From the NCBI RefSeq assembly GCF_012223425.1, contig NZ_CP038799.1, positions 2,852,001-2,916,000 of the forward strand: a stretch of DNA of 64,000 nucleotides, written 5' to 3'. Numbering within the stretch: position 1 is the stretch's first letter; each line of letters opens with the position of its first letter. This document shows positions 9,413 to 18,573 of this stretch, piece after piece. Source of the stretch: Mycolicibacterium frederiksbergense (GTDB lineage Bacteria; Actinomycetota; Actinomycetes; Mycobacteriales; Mycobacteriaceae). The notes below the pieces were generated by a model that was not told the DNA's origin, ran no database searches, and saw nothing but the letters and a program-made list of their open reading frames with translations. The translations under genes and the position numbers were made by a program.

Positions 9413-10808
9413 GACCGTCGAGCACCCGGCACAACGCGTCGACCGCCGCACCGAAGGCGTGATCGGCAGGGGTGCCGAAGCTGACCACCACGCCATCGGC
9501 GCCGGGGATGCCGGGGCCGGCGTCGGGATGGCGGAGCAGCCGTAGTCCCGACAGTGCGATACCCGCTTCACCGGCGCGCCGGATCACCTCGGCCTCGGTG
9601 CCCTCGGGCAGCGTCAACTGCAGATGCAGACCCGCCGACAGTCCGCGGACGCCGACATCGTAGGGCTGCAGCGCTTGGGCAAGCAGATCGCGGCGGCGTC
9701 GATAGGTCGCGCGCATTCGTCGGATGTGCTTGTCGTAGGCGCCGTTTGCGATGAAGTCGGCCATGGTGAGCTGCGCCAGGGCGTTGACGTAGAACTGTTG
9801 GCCGCCCAGTGCCGCAACCACCCTGTCGACCAGTACCGCGGGCAGCACCATCCAGCCCAGCCGCAGTACCGGGGACAGGCTCTTACTGGCCGAGCCCAGG
9901 TACACCACCCGATCCGGGTCGAGGCCCTGTACGGAGCCGATGGGCTGCCGGTCGTAGCGGAACTCACCGTCGTAGTCATCCTCGAGCAGGTACCCGTCGG
10001 TGCGGTGTGCCCAGTCCAGCGCCGCTTTTCGCCGGCTTGGGTGCAACGGGACGCCGTGCGGGAAATGATGCGCCGGGGTGAGCAGGGCGGCGGTCGATTC
10101 GGTGCCCTCCAGGTCGGCGATCACCGCACCGTCGTCATCGACGTTGACGGGCACGGTGCGCACGCCCTGGGCGGCCAGCGCTTCCCGGAACAGGTACAGC
10201 CCGTAGGCCTCCACGGCGATGGGGCCACCCAGGACTTTGCCGAGGATCTCGACGGCGTGCCGGGTGCCCGCGCAGATGACGATGTCGTCCGGGCTGGTGC
10301 GTACACCACGGACGCGTCCCAGGTACTCGGTGAGCGCAACCCGTAATTCGATGCGGCCCAACGGGTCACCCATTCTCAGTGCCTCGTTGGGCGCAGTGGT
10401 CAGCGCACGTTTGGTCGACGCCAGCCAGGCGCTGCGGGGGAACTGGGAGACATCGGGGGAGCCCGGCATCAGGTTGTGGGTGGGGATGCCCGCGACACCG
10501 CGTGGTCGCGGTGGCAGTGGAGTGGCCCGTGAGTTGACCACCCAGGTACCCGCGCCCTGCCGCGACGCCAGCCAGCCCTCGGCGACCAGATCGGCGTAGG
10601 CCTCCGCGACGGTGTTACGGGCCAATCCGAGGTCGGCGGCCAGGCTGCGCGACGGCGGCAGCATCGCCGCGGGCGCCAGGCGGCCGGAGCGGATGGTGGT
10701 GCGCAAGGCCTCGACCAGTGCGTCCCGTGCCCCGCGTGCACCGGGAACGATGGCGTGCCGCAGTTCCAGGTGCAGATCCCGGGCACCAGAATTGGCCCAT
10801 GAAGTCAC
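9402..10808 (-). CDS. MocR/PdxR-type regulator (GntR wHTH fused to aminotransferase fold)
   Basis: A 468-residue transcription factor. Residues about 25-95 form a GntR winged helix (MLPPSRSLAADLGLARNTV, then a wing ending GAGTWVV). The rest is a fold-type I aminotransferase domain with Asp278/Asp280 and the PLP-binding lysine at about 309 in GSASKSLSP. Members bind PLP or amino compounds as effectors and regulate a divergent neighbour. Here only 50 bases separate it from the divergent CMD gene, the likely target. GTG start at 10808. Confidence 0.88.
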   Translation of the reverse strand: MTSWANSGARDLHLELRHAIVPGARGARDALVEALRTTIRSGRLAPAAMLPPSRSLAADLGLARNTVAEAYADLVAEGWLASRQGAGTWVVNSRATPLPPRPRGVAGIPTHNLMPGSPDVSQFPRSAWLASTKRALTTAPNEALRMGDPLGRIELRVALTEYLGRVRGVRTSPDDIVICAGTRHAVEILGKVLGGPIAVEAYGLYLFREALAAQGVRTVPVNVDDDGAVIADLEGTESTAALLTPAHHFPHGVPLHPSRRKAALDWAHRTDGYLLEDDYDGEFRYDRQPIGSVQGLDPDRVVYLGSASKSLSPVLRLGWMVLPAVLVDRVVAALGGQQFYVNALAQLTMADFIANGAYDKHIRRMRATYRRRRDLLAQALQPYDVGVRGLSAGLHLQLTLPEGTEAEVIRRAGEAGIALSGLRLLRHPDAGPGIPGADGVVVSFGTPADHAFGAAVDALCRVLDGLTR

Positions 10809-10858
10809 TGCGAAATTGAACCATGTAAGCGGGTCTTTGGCCGGTTAGCGTTGGCGTC

Positions 10859-11329
10859 ATGACACAGACATTGGAGAATCCCACCGCTCTGGACAGGCTC
10901 AACATCTACAAGGTGTCCCCGGAGCTCTACGACGCCATGATGAAGCTGTCCACCGCGTCGGCCAAGGACATCGACCCGACCATCGGTGAGCTGATCAAGA
11001 TCCGCGCCTCGCAGATCAACCACTGCGCATTCTGCCTGGACATGCACGTCGCCGACGCGCGCAAGCAGGGCGAGACCGAGCAGCGGCTGGCGCTCATCGC
11101 GGCGTGGGAGGAGGCCGGCAACCTGTTCACCGAGCAGGAGCGGGCCGCCCTGGAACTCGCCGAGGCCATCACCGAGTTGCACCACGGCCACGTCTCCGAC
11201 GAGGTCTACGCCAAGGCCGCCGCGGTGTTCAGTGAGAAGGAACTCGCGCAGGTGATCGCGATGGCCGTCACCATCAATGCATGGAACCGGTTCAACGTCG
11301 CCACCCGGATGCCGGCACCCCGTCGCTAG
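10859..11329 (+). CDS. Carboxymuconolactone decarboxylase-family (AhpD-like) protein
   Basis: A 156-residue helical protein of the CMD/AhpD fold. The CxxC pair and histidine in INHCAFCLDMH (about residues 57-66) are the redox/proton-relay residues of AhpD-type alkylhydroperoxidase proteins, so a peroxidase or thiol-redox role is likelier than a true decarboxylase. It is divergent from a MocR regulator and overlaps the start of the next gene by about 49 bases, suggesting coupled translation. Confidence 0.88.
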   Translation: MTQTLENPTALDRLNIYKVSPELYDAMMKLSTASAKDIDPTIGELIKIRASQINHCAFCLDMHVADARKQGETEQRLALIAAWEEAGNLFTEQERAALELAEAITELHHGHVSDEVYAKAAAVFSEKELAQVIAMAVTINAWNRFNVATRMPAPRR

Positions 11330-12015
11330 TCACCAAACTCCACCCACCGGACACCGACCCGCGGGCGCTGCGAGAGCGCCTGCGGGTCGCCGTGCGTTGC
11401 CCGGAGCTGTTGTCCCCGGTGAGCATGGAGCCTGAAGAGGTGGGCGATCGGTGGCTGACCCGCTGGCCGAGAATCGAGATGGTCGCGCAGGACCCGGTAG
11501 GGCTGCCGTGGGCGCAGGCCGGCGCGTTGCTCGCCCGGCTGCATCGGGAACCGTTGGGCGACTTCGCAGTTCCGCACGGTGCGCCCGCGCGGTTGGCTCG
11601 GGCGCTGGCCCGGCTGGACGCGGGCCGGGTCGCCGATGTCATCCGCCGCGCAGCGGACCGCCTCGAATTGCCCGCCGGGCCGGTGCGCCTGGCACATGGT
11701 GACTTTCATCTGGGGCAGCTCGGCCGCCACGGCGGGCGGTGGGTGCTCATCGATCTCGATGATCTGGGTGCCGGAGACGCGCGCTGGGATCTGGCGCGGC
11801 CTGCGGGCTTCTGGGCCGCGGGCATGGTGCCGGACGCCGATTGGCATGCCTTTCTGGACGGGTACCGCCACGCCGGCGGACCGGCGCTGCCCGACGGCGA
11901 TCCGTGGCCGGCGCTGGATCCCTTCGCCCGCGCCGCCGTGATCGCCGCGGCGGCCAATCATCCCGACGACGAGCTGCTGGTTGCGGCCTGTGCGCGGATG
12001 CTCACGCCCGGGTGA
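11281..12015 (+). CDS. Aminoglycoside-phosphotransferase-fold kinase-like protein
   Basis: A 244-residue protein with the phosphotransferase (APH/ChoK) C-lobe. AHGDFHLGQL holds the catalytic Asp and Asn/Gln position (HGDxxxxQ), and VLIDLDDLGAGD is the metal-binding Asp motif. The N-lobe ATP-binding part is very short compared with full APH enzymes. The substrate is unknown; these proteins often phosphorylate small alcohols or sugars and need not confer antibiotic resistance. The only in-frame early start is the ATG at 11281 inside the CMD gene, so the start is uncertain. The 3' end overlaps the convergent ABC ATPase by 14 bases. Confidence 0.72.
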   Translation: MEPVQRRHPDAGTPSLVTKLHPPDTDPRALRERLRVAVRCPELLSPVSMEPEEVGDRWLTRWPRIEMVAQDPVGLPWAQAGALLARLHREPLGDFAVPHGAPARLARALARLDAGRVADVIRRAADRLELPAGPVRLAHGDFHLGQLGRHGGRWVLIDLDDLGAGDARWDLARPAGFWAAGMVPDADWHAFLDGYRHAGGPALPDGDPWPALDPFARAAVIAAAANHPDDELLVAACARMLTPG

Positions 12016-13042
12016 AGGCCAGTACGCTCCCGCGGACGTGCACACGCACCGACTCCCCGACCGCCACCGAGCCGTGGCCCGGTTCGGGTAATTCCAGGAC
12101 CGTGCCATCGACAAGGCTGATCCGCACCGCTGTATGCGGGCCGTAGAAGCGGAGGTCGGTGACCACTGCGCTGTCGGCACCGTCACCCGGGACGACGGTG
12201 GCCTGCTCCGGTCGTATCACGGCGGTCACCGCACCGTCTGCCACTGTGTTGCGCACCGGATGCTCACCCAGTGGCGAGCTGATGACTCCGCCGCGGACAT
12301 GCCCGGCGATCTCGATGGTGCCGCCGACGAATCGGGCGACACCGAGGGAGGCGGGCCGTCGGTAGAGGTCCGCCGGCGTGCCGTACTGGGCGATTCTCCC
12401 ATCCAGCAGCACGGCCACCTGATCCGCCAGCGAGAGCGCCTCCGCCTGGTCATGTGTCACCAGAATCGCGGTGGTACCCGACTCGCGCAGGATGGCGGTG
12501 ATGTCCTCCCGGACCCGGGCCCGCAAGCCGGTGTCGAGGGAGGCGAACGGTTCGTCGAGCAGCAGCACCTGCGGCCGGGCGGCCAGCGCCCTGGCCAGCG
12601 CGACGCGCTGCTGTTGGCCGCCGGAGAGTTGATGGGGGTGGGCATCGGCGAACCCGTCGAGGCCCACGAGCTCCAGCCAGCGGGCCACCTCGGATTCCCT
12701 GTGTCGGCGGGATATCCGGCCGAGGCCGAAGGTGATGTTGCCGGCGACGTCGTGGTGCGGGAACAGCGCGCCCTCCTGCGGCATGAGCCCGATCCGCCGC
12801 CGGTGTGCCGGTACCGAAATGCTCCGGTCGGCCACCGTGGTTCCCGCGATGCGCACTGCCCCGTCGTCGGGGTCCTCGAAGCCGGCGATGATGCGCAGCA
12901 GCGTCGACTTGCCGCATCCCGACGGGCCGAGGATCGCGGTGACCGAGCCGGGGGCGACATCGAGAAAGACCCCGTCGAGCACCGGAGTGTCACCGAACGC
13001 CTTTGTCACACTGTTGATTTGGACACCGGCCTGATCAGCCAT
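12002..13042 (-). CDS. Iron(III) ABC transporter ATP-binding protein (FbpC-like)
   Basis: A 346-residue ATPase of the FbpC/PotA type: Walker A GPSGCGKST (about 39-47), signature LSGGQQQRVALARAL, Walker B VLLLDEPFASLD, H-loop VTHD. A C-terminal TOBE-like regulatory domain (VTAVIRPEQATV) follows. Start: ATG at 13042 overlaps the permease stop by a few bases; the longer open frame upstream is out of phase with the permease and non-coding. It is the third gene of an iron-importer operon with the permease and the binding lipoprotein. Confidence 0.9.
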   Translation of the reverse strand: MADQAGVQINSVTKAFGDTPVLDGVFLDVAPGSVTAILGPSGCGKSTLLRIIAGFEDPDDGAVRIAGTTVADRSISVPAHRRRIGLMPQEGALFPHHDVAGNITFGLGRISRRHRESEVARWLELVGLDGFADAHPHQLSGGQQQRVALARALAARPQVLLLDEPFASLDTGLRARVREDITAILRESGTTAILVTHDQAEALSLADQVAVLLDGRIAQYGTPADLYRRPASLGVARFVGGTIEIAGHVRGGVISSPLGEHPVRNTVADGAVTAVIRPEQATVVPGDGADSAVVTDLRFYGPHTAVRISLVDGTVLELPEPGHGSVAVGESVRVHVRGSVLAFTRA

Positions 13043-14570
13043 GGGCTCTCCTATCGGTGGGCCATGTCGTCCAGAGACCGAGTAGCGCCGTCGGCACGGC
13101 GGCGAACACCAGCAGCGCAGCGGCATACGGGGCCGCCGCCGCATAGTTGCTGACGGTGCTGTACCCCCACAACCTCGTCGCGAGGGTATCGACACCGGTC
13201 GGGTGCAGCAAGAGCGTCACCGGAAGCTCTTTCATGCAGGTCAGCAGTACCAGGGCTGCCGCCGCGGCGATTCCGGGTGTTGCGGCACGCGCGGTCACCG
13301 ACACGAAGACACCGGCCGGGCTGCGTCCCAGAGACTGTGCGACCTCCTCGAGCCGTGGCGGCGAGGCCTCGATCGCCGAACGCACCGAACCCACTGCCAG
13401 CGGGACGAAAAGCACCACGTACCCCAGGATCAGCAGTGGCTCACGCTGGTAGATCGGGCGTAGCAGCAGGATCCCGACCGACACCATGGAGATCGCCACG
13501 ACGATGGAGGGCAGACCGTGCGCGATATAGCCGGCGCTCTCCAGCAGTCGGGTGGTCGGCGTTCGGTACCGTGCGGCGAGCAGCCCGAGCGGCAGTGCGG
13601 CCGCGGTACAGACCAGTGCGGCCACCACCGACAGCCACAGCGTCGACGTCAGGGCATCCCACCAGCGCTCGATATCCCAGCGCATACCGCCGGCTATCAA
13701 CCAATGTGACAGTGCCACTGCGGGAACCGCCACGGCCAGCGCGAGCACCAGCACGGCGGGTGTCGCGGCCAGATACCGCCACCCGCCCAGCCGGGCACGC
13801 GGTGCGGGCCGCGGGACGCCGGTGCCCACCCGGGAGGCGGCCAGCCCGCGGGCCCACCGTTCGCCGATCACCAGGACCACTGCGAACAGCAGCAGGACCA
13901 GCGACAGGACGGCCGCCCGTGCGGGATTGAACCCTGAGCGGTACGCGCCGTAGATGACCCAGGTGAACACCTCGTAGCGCATGGCGGCCACGGCTCCGAA
14001 GTCGCTGAGCACGTACAGCGCCACCAGGAGTGCCCCGGCGGCGACGGCGGCGCGGGCCTGCCGCAGGGTGACCCGGAACAGCACCGCGACGCTGCCGAGG
14101 CCCAGTGAGCGGGCCACCTCCTCCTGCGCCGGATCGACCCGGGCCAGCGCGGCTGTCGTCGTCAGCATCACGAACGGGTAGCTGACCAGCGTGAGGACCA
14201 ACGCGGCGCCCCAGAAGCCGTTCATCGACGGGATCGCGGACACCCACAGGAATGCCAGCAAGTAGCTCGGCATGGCCAGTGGAAGGGTCAACGCGACGGC
14301 CCACCAGCGTCGCCCCGGTAGGTCGGTGCGCGAAAGCAGCACCGCGAACCCGACGCCGAGCACCACACACGCCGCGGTGACCACACCGACGAGCAGCAGT
14401 GACCGACCGATCAGCGCTGTGGTGGACGAACGCAGCAACTCGTCGGTGACGAAAGAGCTGCCGCGTTCGAGTGCGCGGTCGGCCAGGTAGACCAGCGGCA
14501 CCAGCATGACCGATACGACTGCGCCGGCCGCCACGAGCAGCAGCGCCGGCGGCCGGCGCGTGGAACTCAC
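13035..14570 (-). CDS. Iron(III) ABC transporter permease (FbpB-like, duplicated)
   Basis: A 511-residue membrane protein with about twelve spans built from two copies of the binding-protein-dependent permease domain. Each has an EAA-type loop (EEVARSLGLGSVAVLFRVTL in the first half, EEVAQSLGRSPAGVFVSV in the second) that contacts the ATPase. This duplicated architecture is typical of FbpB/SfuB iron permeases. GTG start at 14570, four bases after the binding-protein stop. Confidence 0.9.
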   Translation of the reverse strand: MSSTRRPPALLLVAAGAVVSVMLVPLVYLADRALERGSSFVTDELLRSSTTALIGRSLLLVGVVTAACVVLGVGFAVLLSRTDLPGRRWWAVALTLPLAMPSYLLAFLWVSAIPSMNGFWGAALVLTLVSYPFVMLTTTAALARVDPAQEEVARSLGLGSVAVLFRVTLRQARAAVAAGALLVALYVLSDFGAVAAMRYEVFTWVIYGAYRSGFNPARAAVLSLVLLLFAVVLVIGERWARGLAASRVGTGVPRPAPRARLGGWRYLAATPAVLVLALAVAVPAVALSHWLIAGGMRWDIERWWDALTSTLWLSVVAALVCTAAALPLGLLAARYRTPTTRLLESAGYIAHGLPSIVVAISMVSVGILLLRPIYQREPLLILGYVVLFVPLAVGSVRSAIEASPPRLEEVAQSLGRSPAGVFVSVTARAATPGIAAAAALVLLTCMKELPVTLLLHPTGVDTLATRLWGYSTVSNYAAAAPYAAALLVFAAVPTALLGLWTTWPTDRRAHG

Positions 14571-14574
14571 CCGG

Positions 14575-15618
14575 TCAGCCGGTGAGCAGGCCGGTGTCCA
14601 CCAGCATCTGCTGGGTCGCCTCGATATCGTCGAGCTGGGACAGATCGACCGCGGGCGGCTGCAGGTCGGCCAGCGGCGGGACGTCACCGACGACAGCGAC
14701 TCCCTCGATCAGCGGGAACTCGGCGGTTTCGGTCGCGAAGTATTGCTGCGCGGACTGCCCGACGAGGTAGGCCGCGAACTGCTGGGCGGCGGCCGCGTCG
14801 GGTGCGGTCTTCAGGATGCCCACTCCCGCGACGTTGACGAGGCCGCCCGGGTCGCCCGGAGCCATGAATTGCAGTCGGGCGGCGACGTTTTCGGCACCCT
14901 TGCTCTCCATCAGCTCGTACATGTAGTAGTGGTTCGTCAGCCCCATCGGGATCTCGCCGGCGTCCACCGCGTCGCGGATCTGGCCGTTGCTCTCGTAGGG
15001 CCGGGGATCCTGTGCCTGGAATCCACGCAGCCAATCCTCGGCACCCTGATCACCGCGCAGGACGCGCAATCCGGTCACGAAGGCCTGCCAGGAGGCGTTG
15101 CTGGGGGCATAGGCGATCTGGCCCTGCCACTGGGGATCGAGCAACGCGTCGATGGTGTTCGGCGGCGTCGGCACCATCTCGGGGTTGTAGACGATGGTGC
15201 GGGCCCGGCCGGATACGCCTACCCAGGTGCCGTCCGCGGCGGAGTACGTCGACGGAACGGCTTGCAGTGTCGCGGCATCGATAGGGGCGAACAGGCCGGC
15301 TTTCGAGACGGCACCCAGTGCGCCGGCATCCTGGGACAGAAACACATCTGCGGGTGAGCCGGCACCTTCGGTGATGATCTGCGCGGCCAACTCACCGGAG
15401 CCGGCGTAGCGGACATCCACCTCGATCCCGGTGTCAGAGGTGAACTGTTCCAGCAGTGGGCCCACAAGTTCCTCGCTGCGCCCGGAGTAGATGAGCACCT
15501 TCTGCTCGTCGCTCTCGGCGGTCGTCTCCGATGCGGAGTCGGATCCGGAGCTACAGGACGTGAGCGCGAGCGCCACTGCGCAGGCGCCCACGCCGGCAAT
15601 CCATCTCGCCTTGGACAT
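14575..15618 (-). CDS. Iron(III) ABC transporter substrate-binding lipoprotein (FbpA-like)
   Basis: A 347-residue lipoprotein: signal peptide with lipobox LTSC (Cys about residue 22), then an extracytoplasmic solute-binding domain of the ferric/thiamine type. It opens KVLIYSGRSEELVGPLLEQF and has NHYYMYE with adjacent tyrosines of the kind that ligate Fe3+ in FbpA proteins. It leads the importer operon. An IdeR/DtxR-type box lies about 40-56 bases upstream of the start, so repression by iron is likely. Confidence 0.9.
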   Translation of the reverse strand: MSKARWIAGVGACAVALALTSCSSGSDSASETTAESDEQKVLIYSGRSEELVGPLLEQFTSDTGIEVDVRYAGSGELAAQIITEGAGSPADVFLSQDAGALGAVSKAGLFAPIDAATLQAVPSTYSAADGTWVGVSGRARTIVYNPEMVPTPPNTIDALLDPQWQGQIAYAPSNASWQAFVTGLRVLRGDQGAEDWLRGFQAQDPRPYESNGQIRDAVDAGEIPMGLTNHYYMYELMESKGAENVAARLQFMAPGDPGGLVNVAGVGILKTAPDAAAAQQFAAYLVGQSAQQYFATETAEFPLIEGVAVVGDVPPLADLQPPAVDLSQLDDIEATQQMLVDTGLLTG

Positions 15619-15655
15619 ATATCGCCACCTTCGTCGGTCGGATGATCGTCGCGCC

Positions 15656-15674
15656 TTACCTTAGGCAAGCCTTG
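15656..15674. promoter_or_regulatory. IdeR/DtxR-type iron box
   Basis: The 19-base palindrome-like sequence TTACCTTAGGCAAGCCTTG matches 13 of 19 positions of the DtxR/IdeR consensus TTAGGTTAGGCTAACCTAA, including its central TTAGGC and CCT. It lies 38-56 bases upstream of the iron-binding lipoprotein start, a normal position for repression by Fe2+-IdeR. Scored by eye. Confidence 0.65.
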
Positions 15675-15887
15675 CTGTGAGAATTCTTTGCGAATTTTTC
15701 GGCCTGTTCTGAATATGTTGTTGTGCAGAGCTATTGCGCACGGCAATCCGCCCGAACGAAGAACTCAGTCGGCCGACACAGATTTGTTCGTGAGCTCGAA
15801 CTTTCGCTGTGGGTGGCTGAAAACTATTGATACGTAACAGCTTTCAGGACACTGCGGTTGCGATACCGGTCGCGGTGTGTCAAGCTT

Positions 15888-16002
15888 GGAGCGCGAAGGG
15901 GAGTAGCCCCCAAATCGGTTGATCGACACACTGGCCCAGCGGTACCCGCGAAGCCCGGTCACCGAACCGGCATCTGCGCCGGTGGGCGAGACCTTCGGCC
16001 GT
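15888..16002 (+). ncRNA. yybP-ykoY manganese riboswitch
   Basis: The RNA contains both hallmark loops of this class: AGGGGAGTAG at 15897-15906 and GGGCGAGACCTTCG at 15984-15997. The flanking CGAAGG (15894-15899) pairs with CCTTCG (15992-15997) to close helix P1, as in the family. These aptamers bind Mn2+ and commonly control Mn exporters of the UPF0016/MntP/P-type types. The next gene (GTG at 16076) is a UPF0016 exporter, so the pairing of aptamer and target is as expected. The expression platform is probably the GC-rich hairpin near the start codon (about 16021-16053). Confidence 0.85.
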
Positions 16003-16075
16003 AGTAGACCGTATTGGTTTCTGGCCGGAGGCATCGATTGAGCCCCGCCGGAAGCCACTGATCGAGGGGTTGTCC

Positions 16076-16795
16076 GTGATCTCCGCGCTCCTGTTGAGCT
16101 TCGCAGTCATCTTCGTCGCCGAGTTGGGTGACAAGACTCAGCTCGTGGCGATGACATTCGCGCTGCGCTATCGCTGGTGGGTGGTGCTTGGTGCGATCAC
16201 CGCCGCGACGACGCTGGTGCACGTGCTCTCCGTCGCCATCGGTCACTATCTGGGTGCCGCCCTGCCCGGGCATCTGCTCGGGATCATCGCCGGCGCCATG
16301 TTCGTCTTCTTCGGACTGTGGACGCTGCGCGGGGACAGCCTCAGCGATGAGGAGAAGAGCCGGGTGCAGCGCGCATCCGGTATCGCGTTCTTCGTGGTCA
16401 CCTCGGCGTTCTTCCTGGCCGAGCTCGGCGACAAGACCATGCTCGCCACCATCACACTGGCCGCCGACAACGACTGGCTGGGCGTCTGGATCGGGTCGAC
16501 GCTGGGCATGGTGGTTGCCGACGGCCTGGCGATCATCGTGGGCGCCGTCGCCGGCAAGCACCTTCCCGAGCGCGTCATCCAGATCGGCGCGGCCGCGCTG
16601 TTCCTGCTGTTCGGCGTGTTCATGCTCCTGCAGAACGTGTTCGCGAGCATGCCGTTCTGGGCGGTCGCCCTCGCCACGGTCGCCGTCCTGGCGCTCTTCG
16701 CGCTGGGTCTGCGTGCCCTGCCGCAGCGGTACCGTCCCGCGGTGCTGAAGCCGGCTCCGGCCGACGATGCCGAGCCGGCGGTCGCGCAGCCTTAG
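16076..16795 (+). CDS. GDT1/UPF0016 (TMEM165) family manganese exporter
   Basis: A 239-residue membrane protein with six to seven spans and the two signature motifs of the family: AELGDKTQ near residues 15-22 and AELGDKTM in the second half. The acidic residues of these motifs bind divalent cation. Bacterial homologues (MneA) export Mn2+. I chose the GTG at 16076 because GAGGGG at 16064-16069 is six bases upstream; a TTG at 16070 abuts it. It is preceded by a Mn riboswitch. The C-terminal tail is polar and Pro/Ala-rich. Confidence 0.88.
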   Translation: MISALLLSFAVIFVAELGDKTQLVAMTFALRYRWWVVLGAITAATTLVHVLSVAIGHYLGAALPGHLLGIIAGAMFVFFGLWTLRGDSLSDEEKSRVQRASGIAFFVVTSAFFLAELGDKTMLATITLAADNDWLGVWIGSTLGMVVADGLAIIVGAVAGKHLPERVIQIGAAALFLLFGVFMLLQNVFASMPFWAVALATVAVLALFALGLRALPQRYRPAVLKPAPADDAEPAVAQP

Positions 16796-17139
16796 CTGGA
16801 AAAGAACAGTCGGCCGAAGCCCTGCTTGCGGTAGTGCTTGTTACCGCGATGGCTCCAGCCGGGTCCGAAGCCGGGGTCTGGCCCGTAACCCGATCCGTAG
16901 CCGTGTTGCGGCGGTGGCGGCGGCGCCGACTGGACGAACCGGTTCTCCATCTGGGTCAGTGACTCGAGCTCGCCGAAGTCCAGAAAGATCCCGCGGCAGG
17001 AGTCGCACTGCTCCAGATGGATGCCATTGCGCTCATATGTCTTCATCACCCCCGCACACTTCGGGCACAGCAGGGTGTTGCCCACACCGCCGGGAAAGGG
17101 GTTGGCGGGCTTCGGCGGCTCATATGGCGGAATGCTCAT
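16792..17139 (-). CDS. TFIIB-type zinc-ribbon small protein
   Basis: A 115-residue protein with one zinc ribbon (CPKCAGVM, then HLEQCDSCRGIFLDFGELE, about residues 25-60), matching the zf-TFIIB small-protein family (COG3809). A Gly/Pro/Tyr-rich linker and basic tail follow. Function in bacteria is unknown. ATG at 17139 starts MSIPPYEPP; an upstream ATG adds five residues. It ends tail-to-tail with the Mn exporter gene. Confidence 0.8.
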   Translation of the reverse strand: MSIPPYEPPKPANPFPGGVGNTLLCPKCAGVMKTYERNGIHLEQCDSCRGIFLDFGELESLTQMENRFVQSAPPPPPQHGYGSGYGPDPGFGPGWSHRGNKHYRKQGFGRLFFSS

Positions 17140-17178
17140 ATGTGCACAACGCATGAACCGCCGCTGAAGTGCCGCCAG

Positions 17179-18573
17179 CTAGAACGGCGGTGGGTTGGCC
17201 TCGATATCGGCGCGGTTCAGCGCTCTTTCGTGGGCTATGCGGTAGGCGAGGTTCTGCGCCCGGGTGCGCGTGCGTCTGGGGGCGGCGAGTTCGCGGTGTC
17301 GGCTCGGCGGTGGCGCCGGTGGCATCACCAGTGTCGCGGTGGGGGTATCGAGCTGGGGGAAGAACAGCGCACCGTCGGGCTTGGTGGTGTACACCCGGCC
17401 GTTGGGTGCGGTGAAGGTGATGGTGCCGTCGGGGTGTTGCTGATCGCGCCAACCCTGCGGGCCGCAGTGAAATGTCTTCATCAGGTGGTGGATTCGGCAG
17501 TACAGCTTGGTGTTCGACGGATGCGTCGGCCCGTAGGGCCACGGCACCGAGTGGTCGATATCGCAGCGCCCGGCCGGGATGTTGCAGCCGGGCCAGCGGC
17601 ACGTCAGATCCCGGCAGGAGATGAACTCGGTGAGCTTGCGTGATGGCTGGTAGCCACCCTCGGTTCCCAGATCGGTCGCCGTCGGCACGGGCCGAACCTC
17701 GGCTCGCGGGGCCATCCTGCGGACCTGCTCGGCCGGGATCGGCCCATACCCGGGCAGCAGGGCCGGGCGATCCGAGCGGCCCTCGACAGTGTCTCGGTCA
17801 CCATGCAGGTGAAGGACGATATGGCCGGCGGGTGCCTCGGTACCGGCTGCAGGGCAGGTGTCGCGACCGCACTCACACGGCAATGCGGTAGCACCCAGGG
17901 CCGGCAGATCGATGGCATCGGCACGGCGCTCATCGAATGTGCGGGGGTCATCGGGGCAGGTGGTGCGGGCCAGTTCATCGAGGCGTTGGTCGAAGACCGC
18001 GCCCTTGGCGGCATCGACGCGGCCGTGGATCTCGACCATCCCGTCCCCGACGGGTTCGACCGTGATGGCGCGCGCACGACGGGATTCGCGGGCGCGGCGC
18101 ACGGCCTCGGGGTCGACGTCGATGACCATCCAGTCGACCAGTTCGGTGATGCGTTCATCCGAGCGCGCATTCCATGCCGGTGCCGCCTGGGCCAGGTGCG
18201 CGTCGATGACCGACATGATGTCGGGATCGGTGATCAGGGCGGTGCGGTGCAGGATGACCCGCAGGACGCGAAGGTCCACGGTGCCGGTGGCGAAGATGTC
18301 GGCGAACCTCGGCAACCGGGTGAGCAGGTCGCGACCCTGAGTGATCAGGGTGCAGGCCCGGCCGCGGCTGATCCCGAGTTCGGCACCCAGTTCGGCCGCG
18401 GCCAGTTCCCAGTCATCGACGATGAGATCCTCGAACGCGTGACCCAGCTCGACCATCCTGGCCAGCGCGAACCGGCCGGCCTCGATCACCTTGAGCGCAA
18501 CGGCCACACGCTCGGCGCGCAGCTGATCGCGCGCAGCGTCGAGGTGAGCAGTAGCACCCCGGCTCTCGAACAT
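17179..18573 (-). CDS. 13E12-repeat family protein (DUF222 + HNH endonuclease)
   Basis: A 464-residue protein with an N-terminal DUF222 helical region and a C-terminal HNH motif: CRWPGCNIPAGRCDIDH, then YCRIHHLMKT, giving the zinc and catalytic histidines. Family members are abundant in mycobacteria; a nuclease role is presumed but not shown. The position corresponds to Rv3776, which is in the published LexA regulon. A perfect SOS box (18566-18581) overlaps the ATG at 18573, and a -10-like CATAAT lies just upstream, so the mRNA is probably leaderless and LexA-repressed. A start at 18603 would put the box inside the coding region. Confidence 0.9.
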   Translation of the reverse strand: MFESRGATAHLDAARDQLRAERVAVALKVIEAGRFALARMVELGHAFEDLIVDDWELAAAELGAELGISRGRACTLITQGRDLLTRLPRFADIFATGTVDLRVLRVILHRTALITDPDIMSVIDAHLAQAAPAWNARSDERITELVDWMVIDVDPEAVRRARESRRARAITVEPVGDGMVEIHGRVDAAKGAVFDQRLDELARTTCPDDPRTFDERRADAIDLPALGATALPCECGRDTCPAAGTEAPAGHIVLHLHGDRDTVEGRSDRPALLPGYGPIPAEQVRRMAPRAEVRPVPTATDLGTEGGYQPSRKLTEFISCRDLTCRWPGCNIPAGRCDIDHSVPWPYGPTHPSNTKLYCRIHHLMKTFHCGPQGWRDQQHPDGTITFTAPNGRVYTTKPDGALFFPQLDTPTATLVMPPAPPPSRHRELAAPRRTRTRAQNLAYRIAHERALNRADIEANPPPF

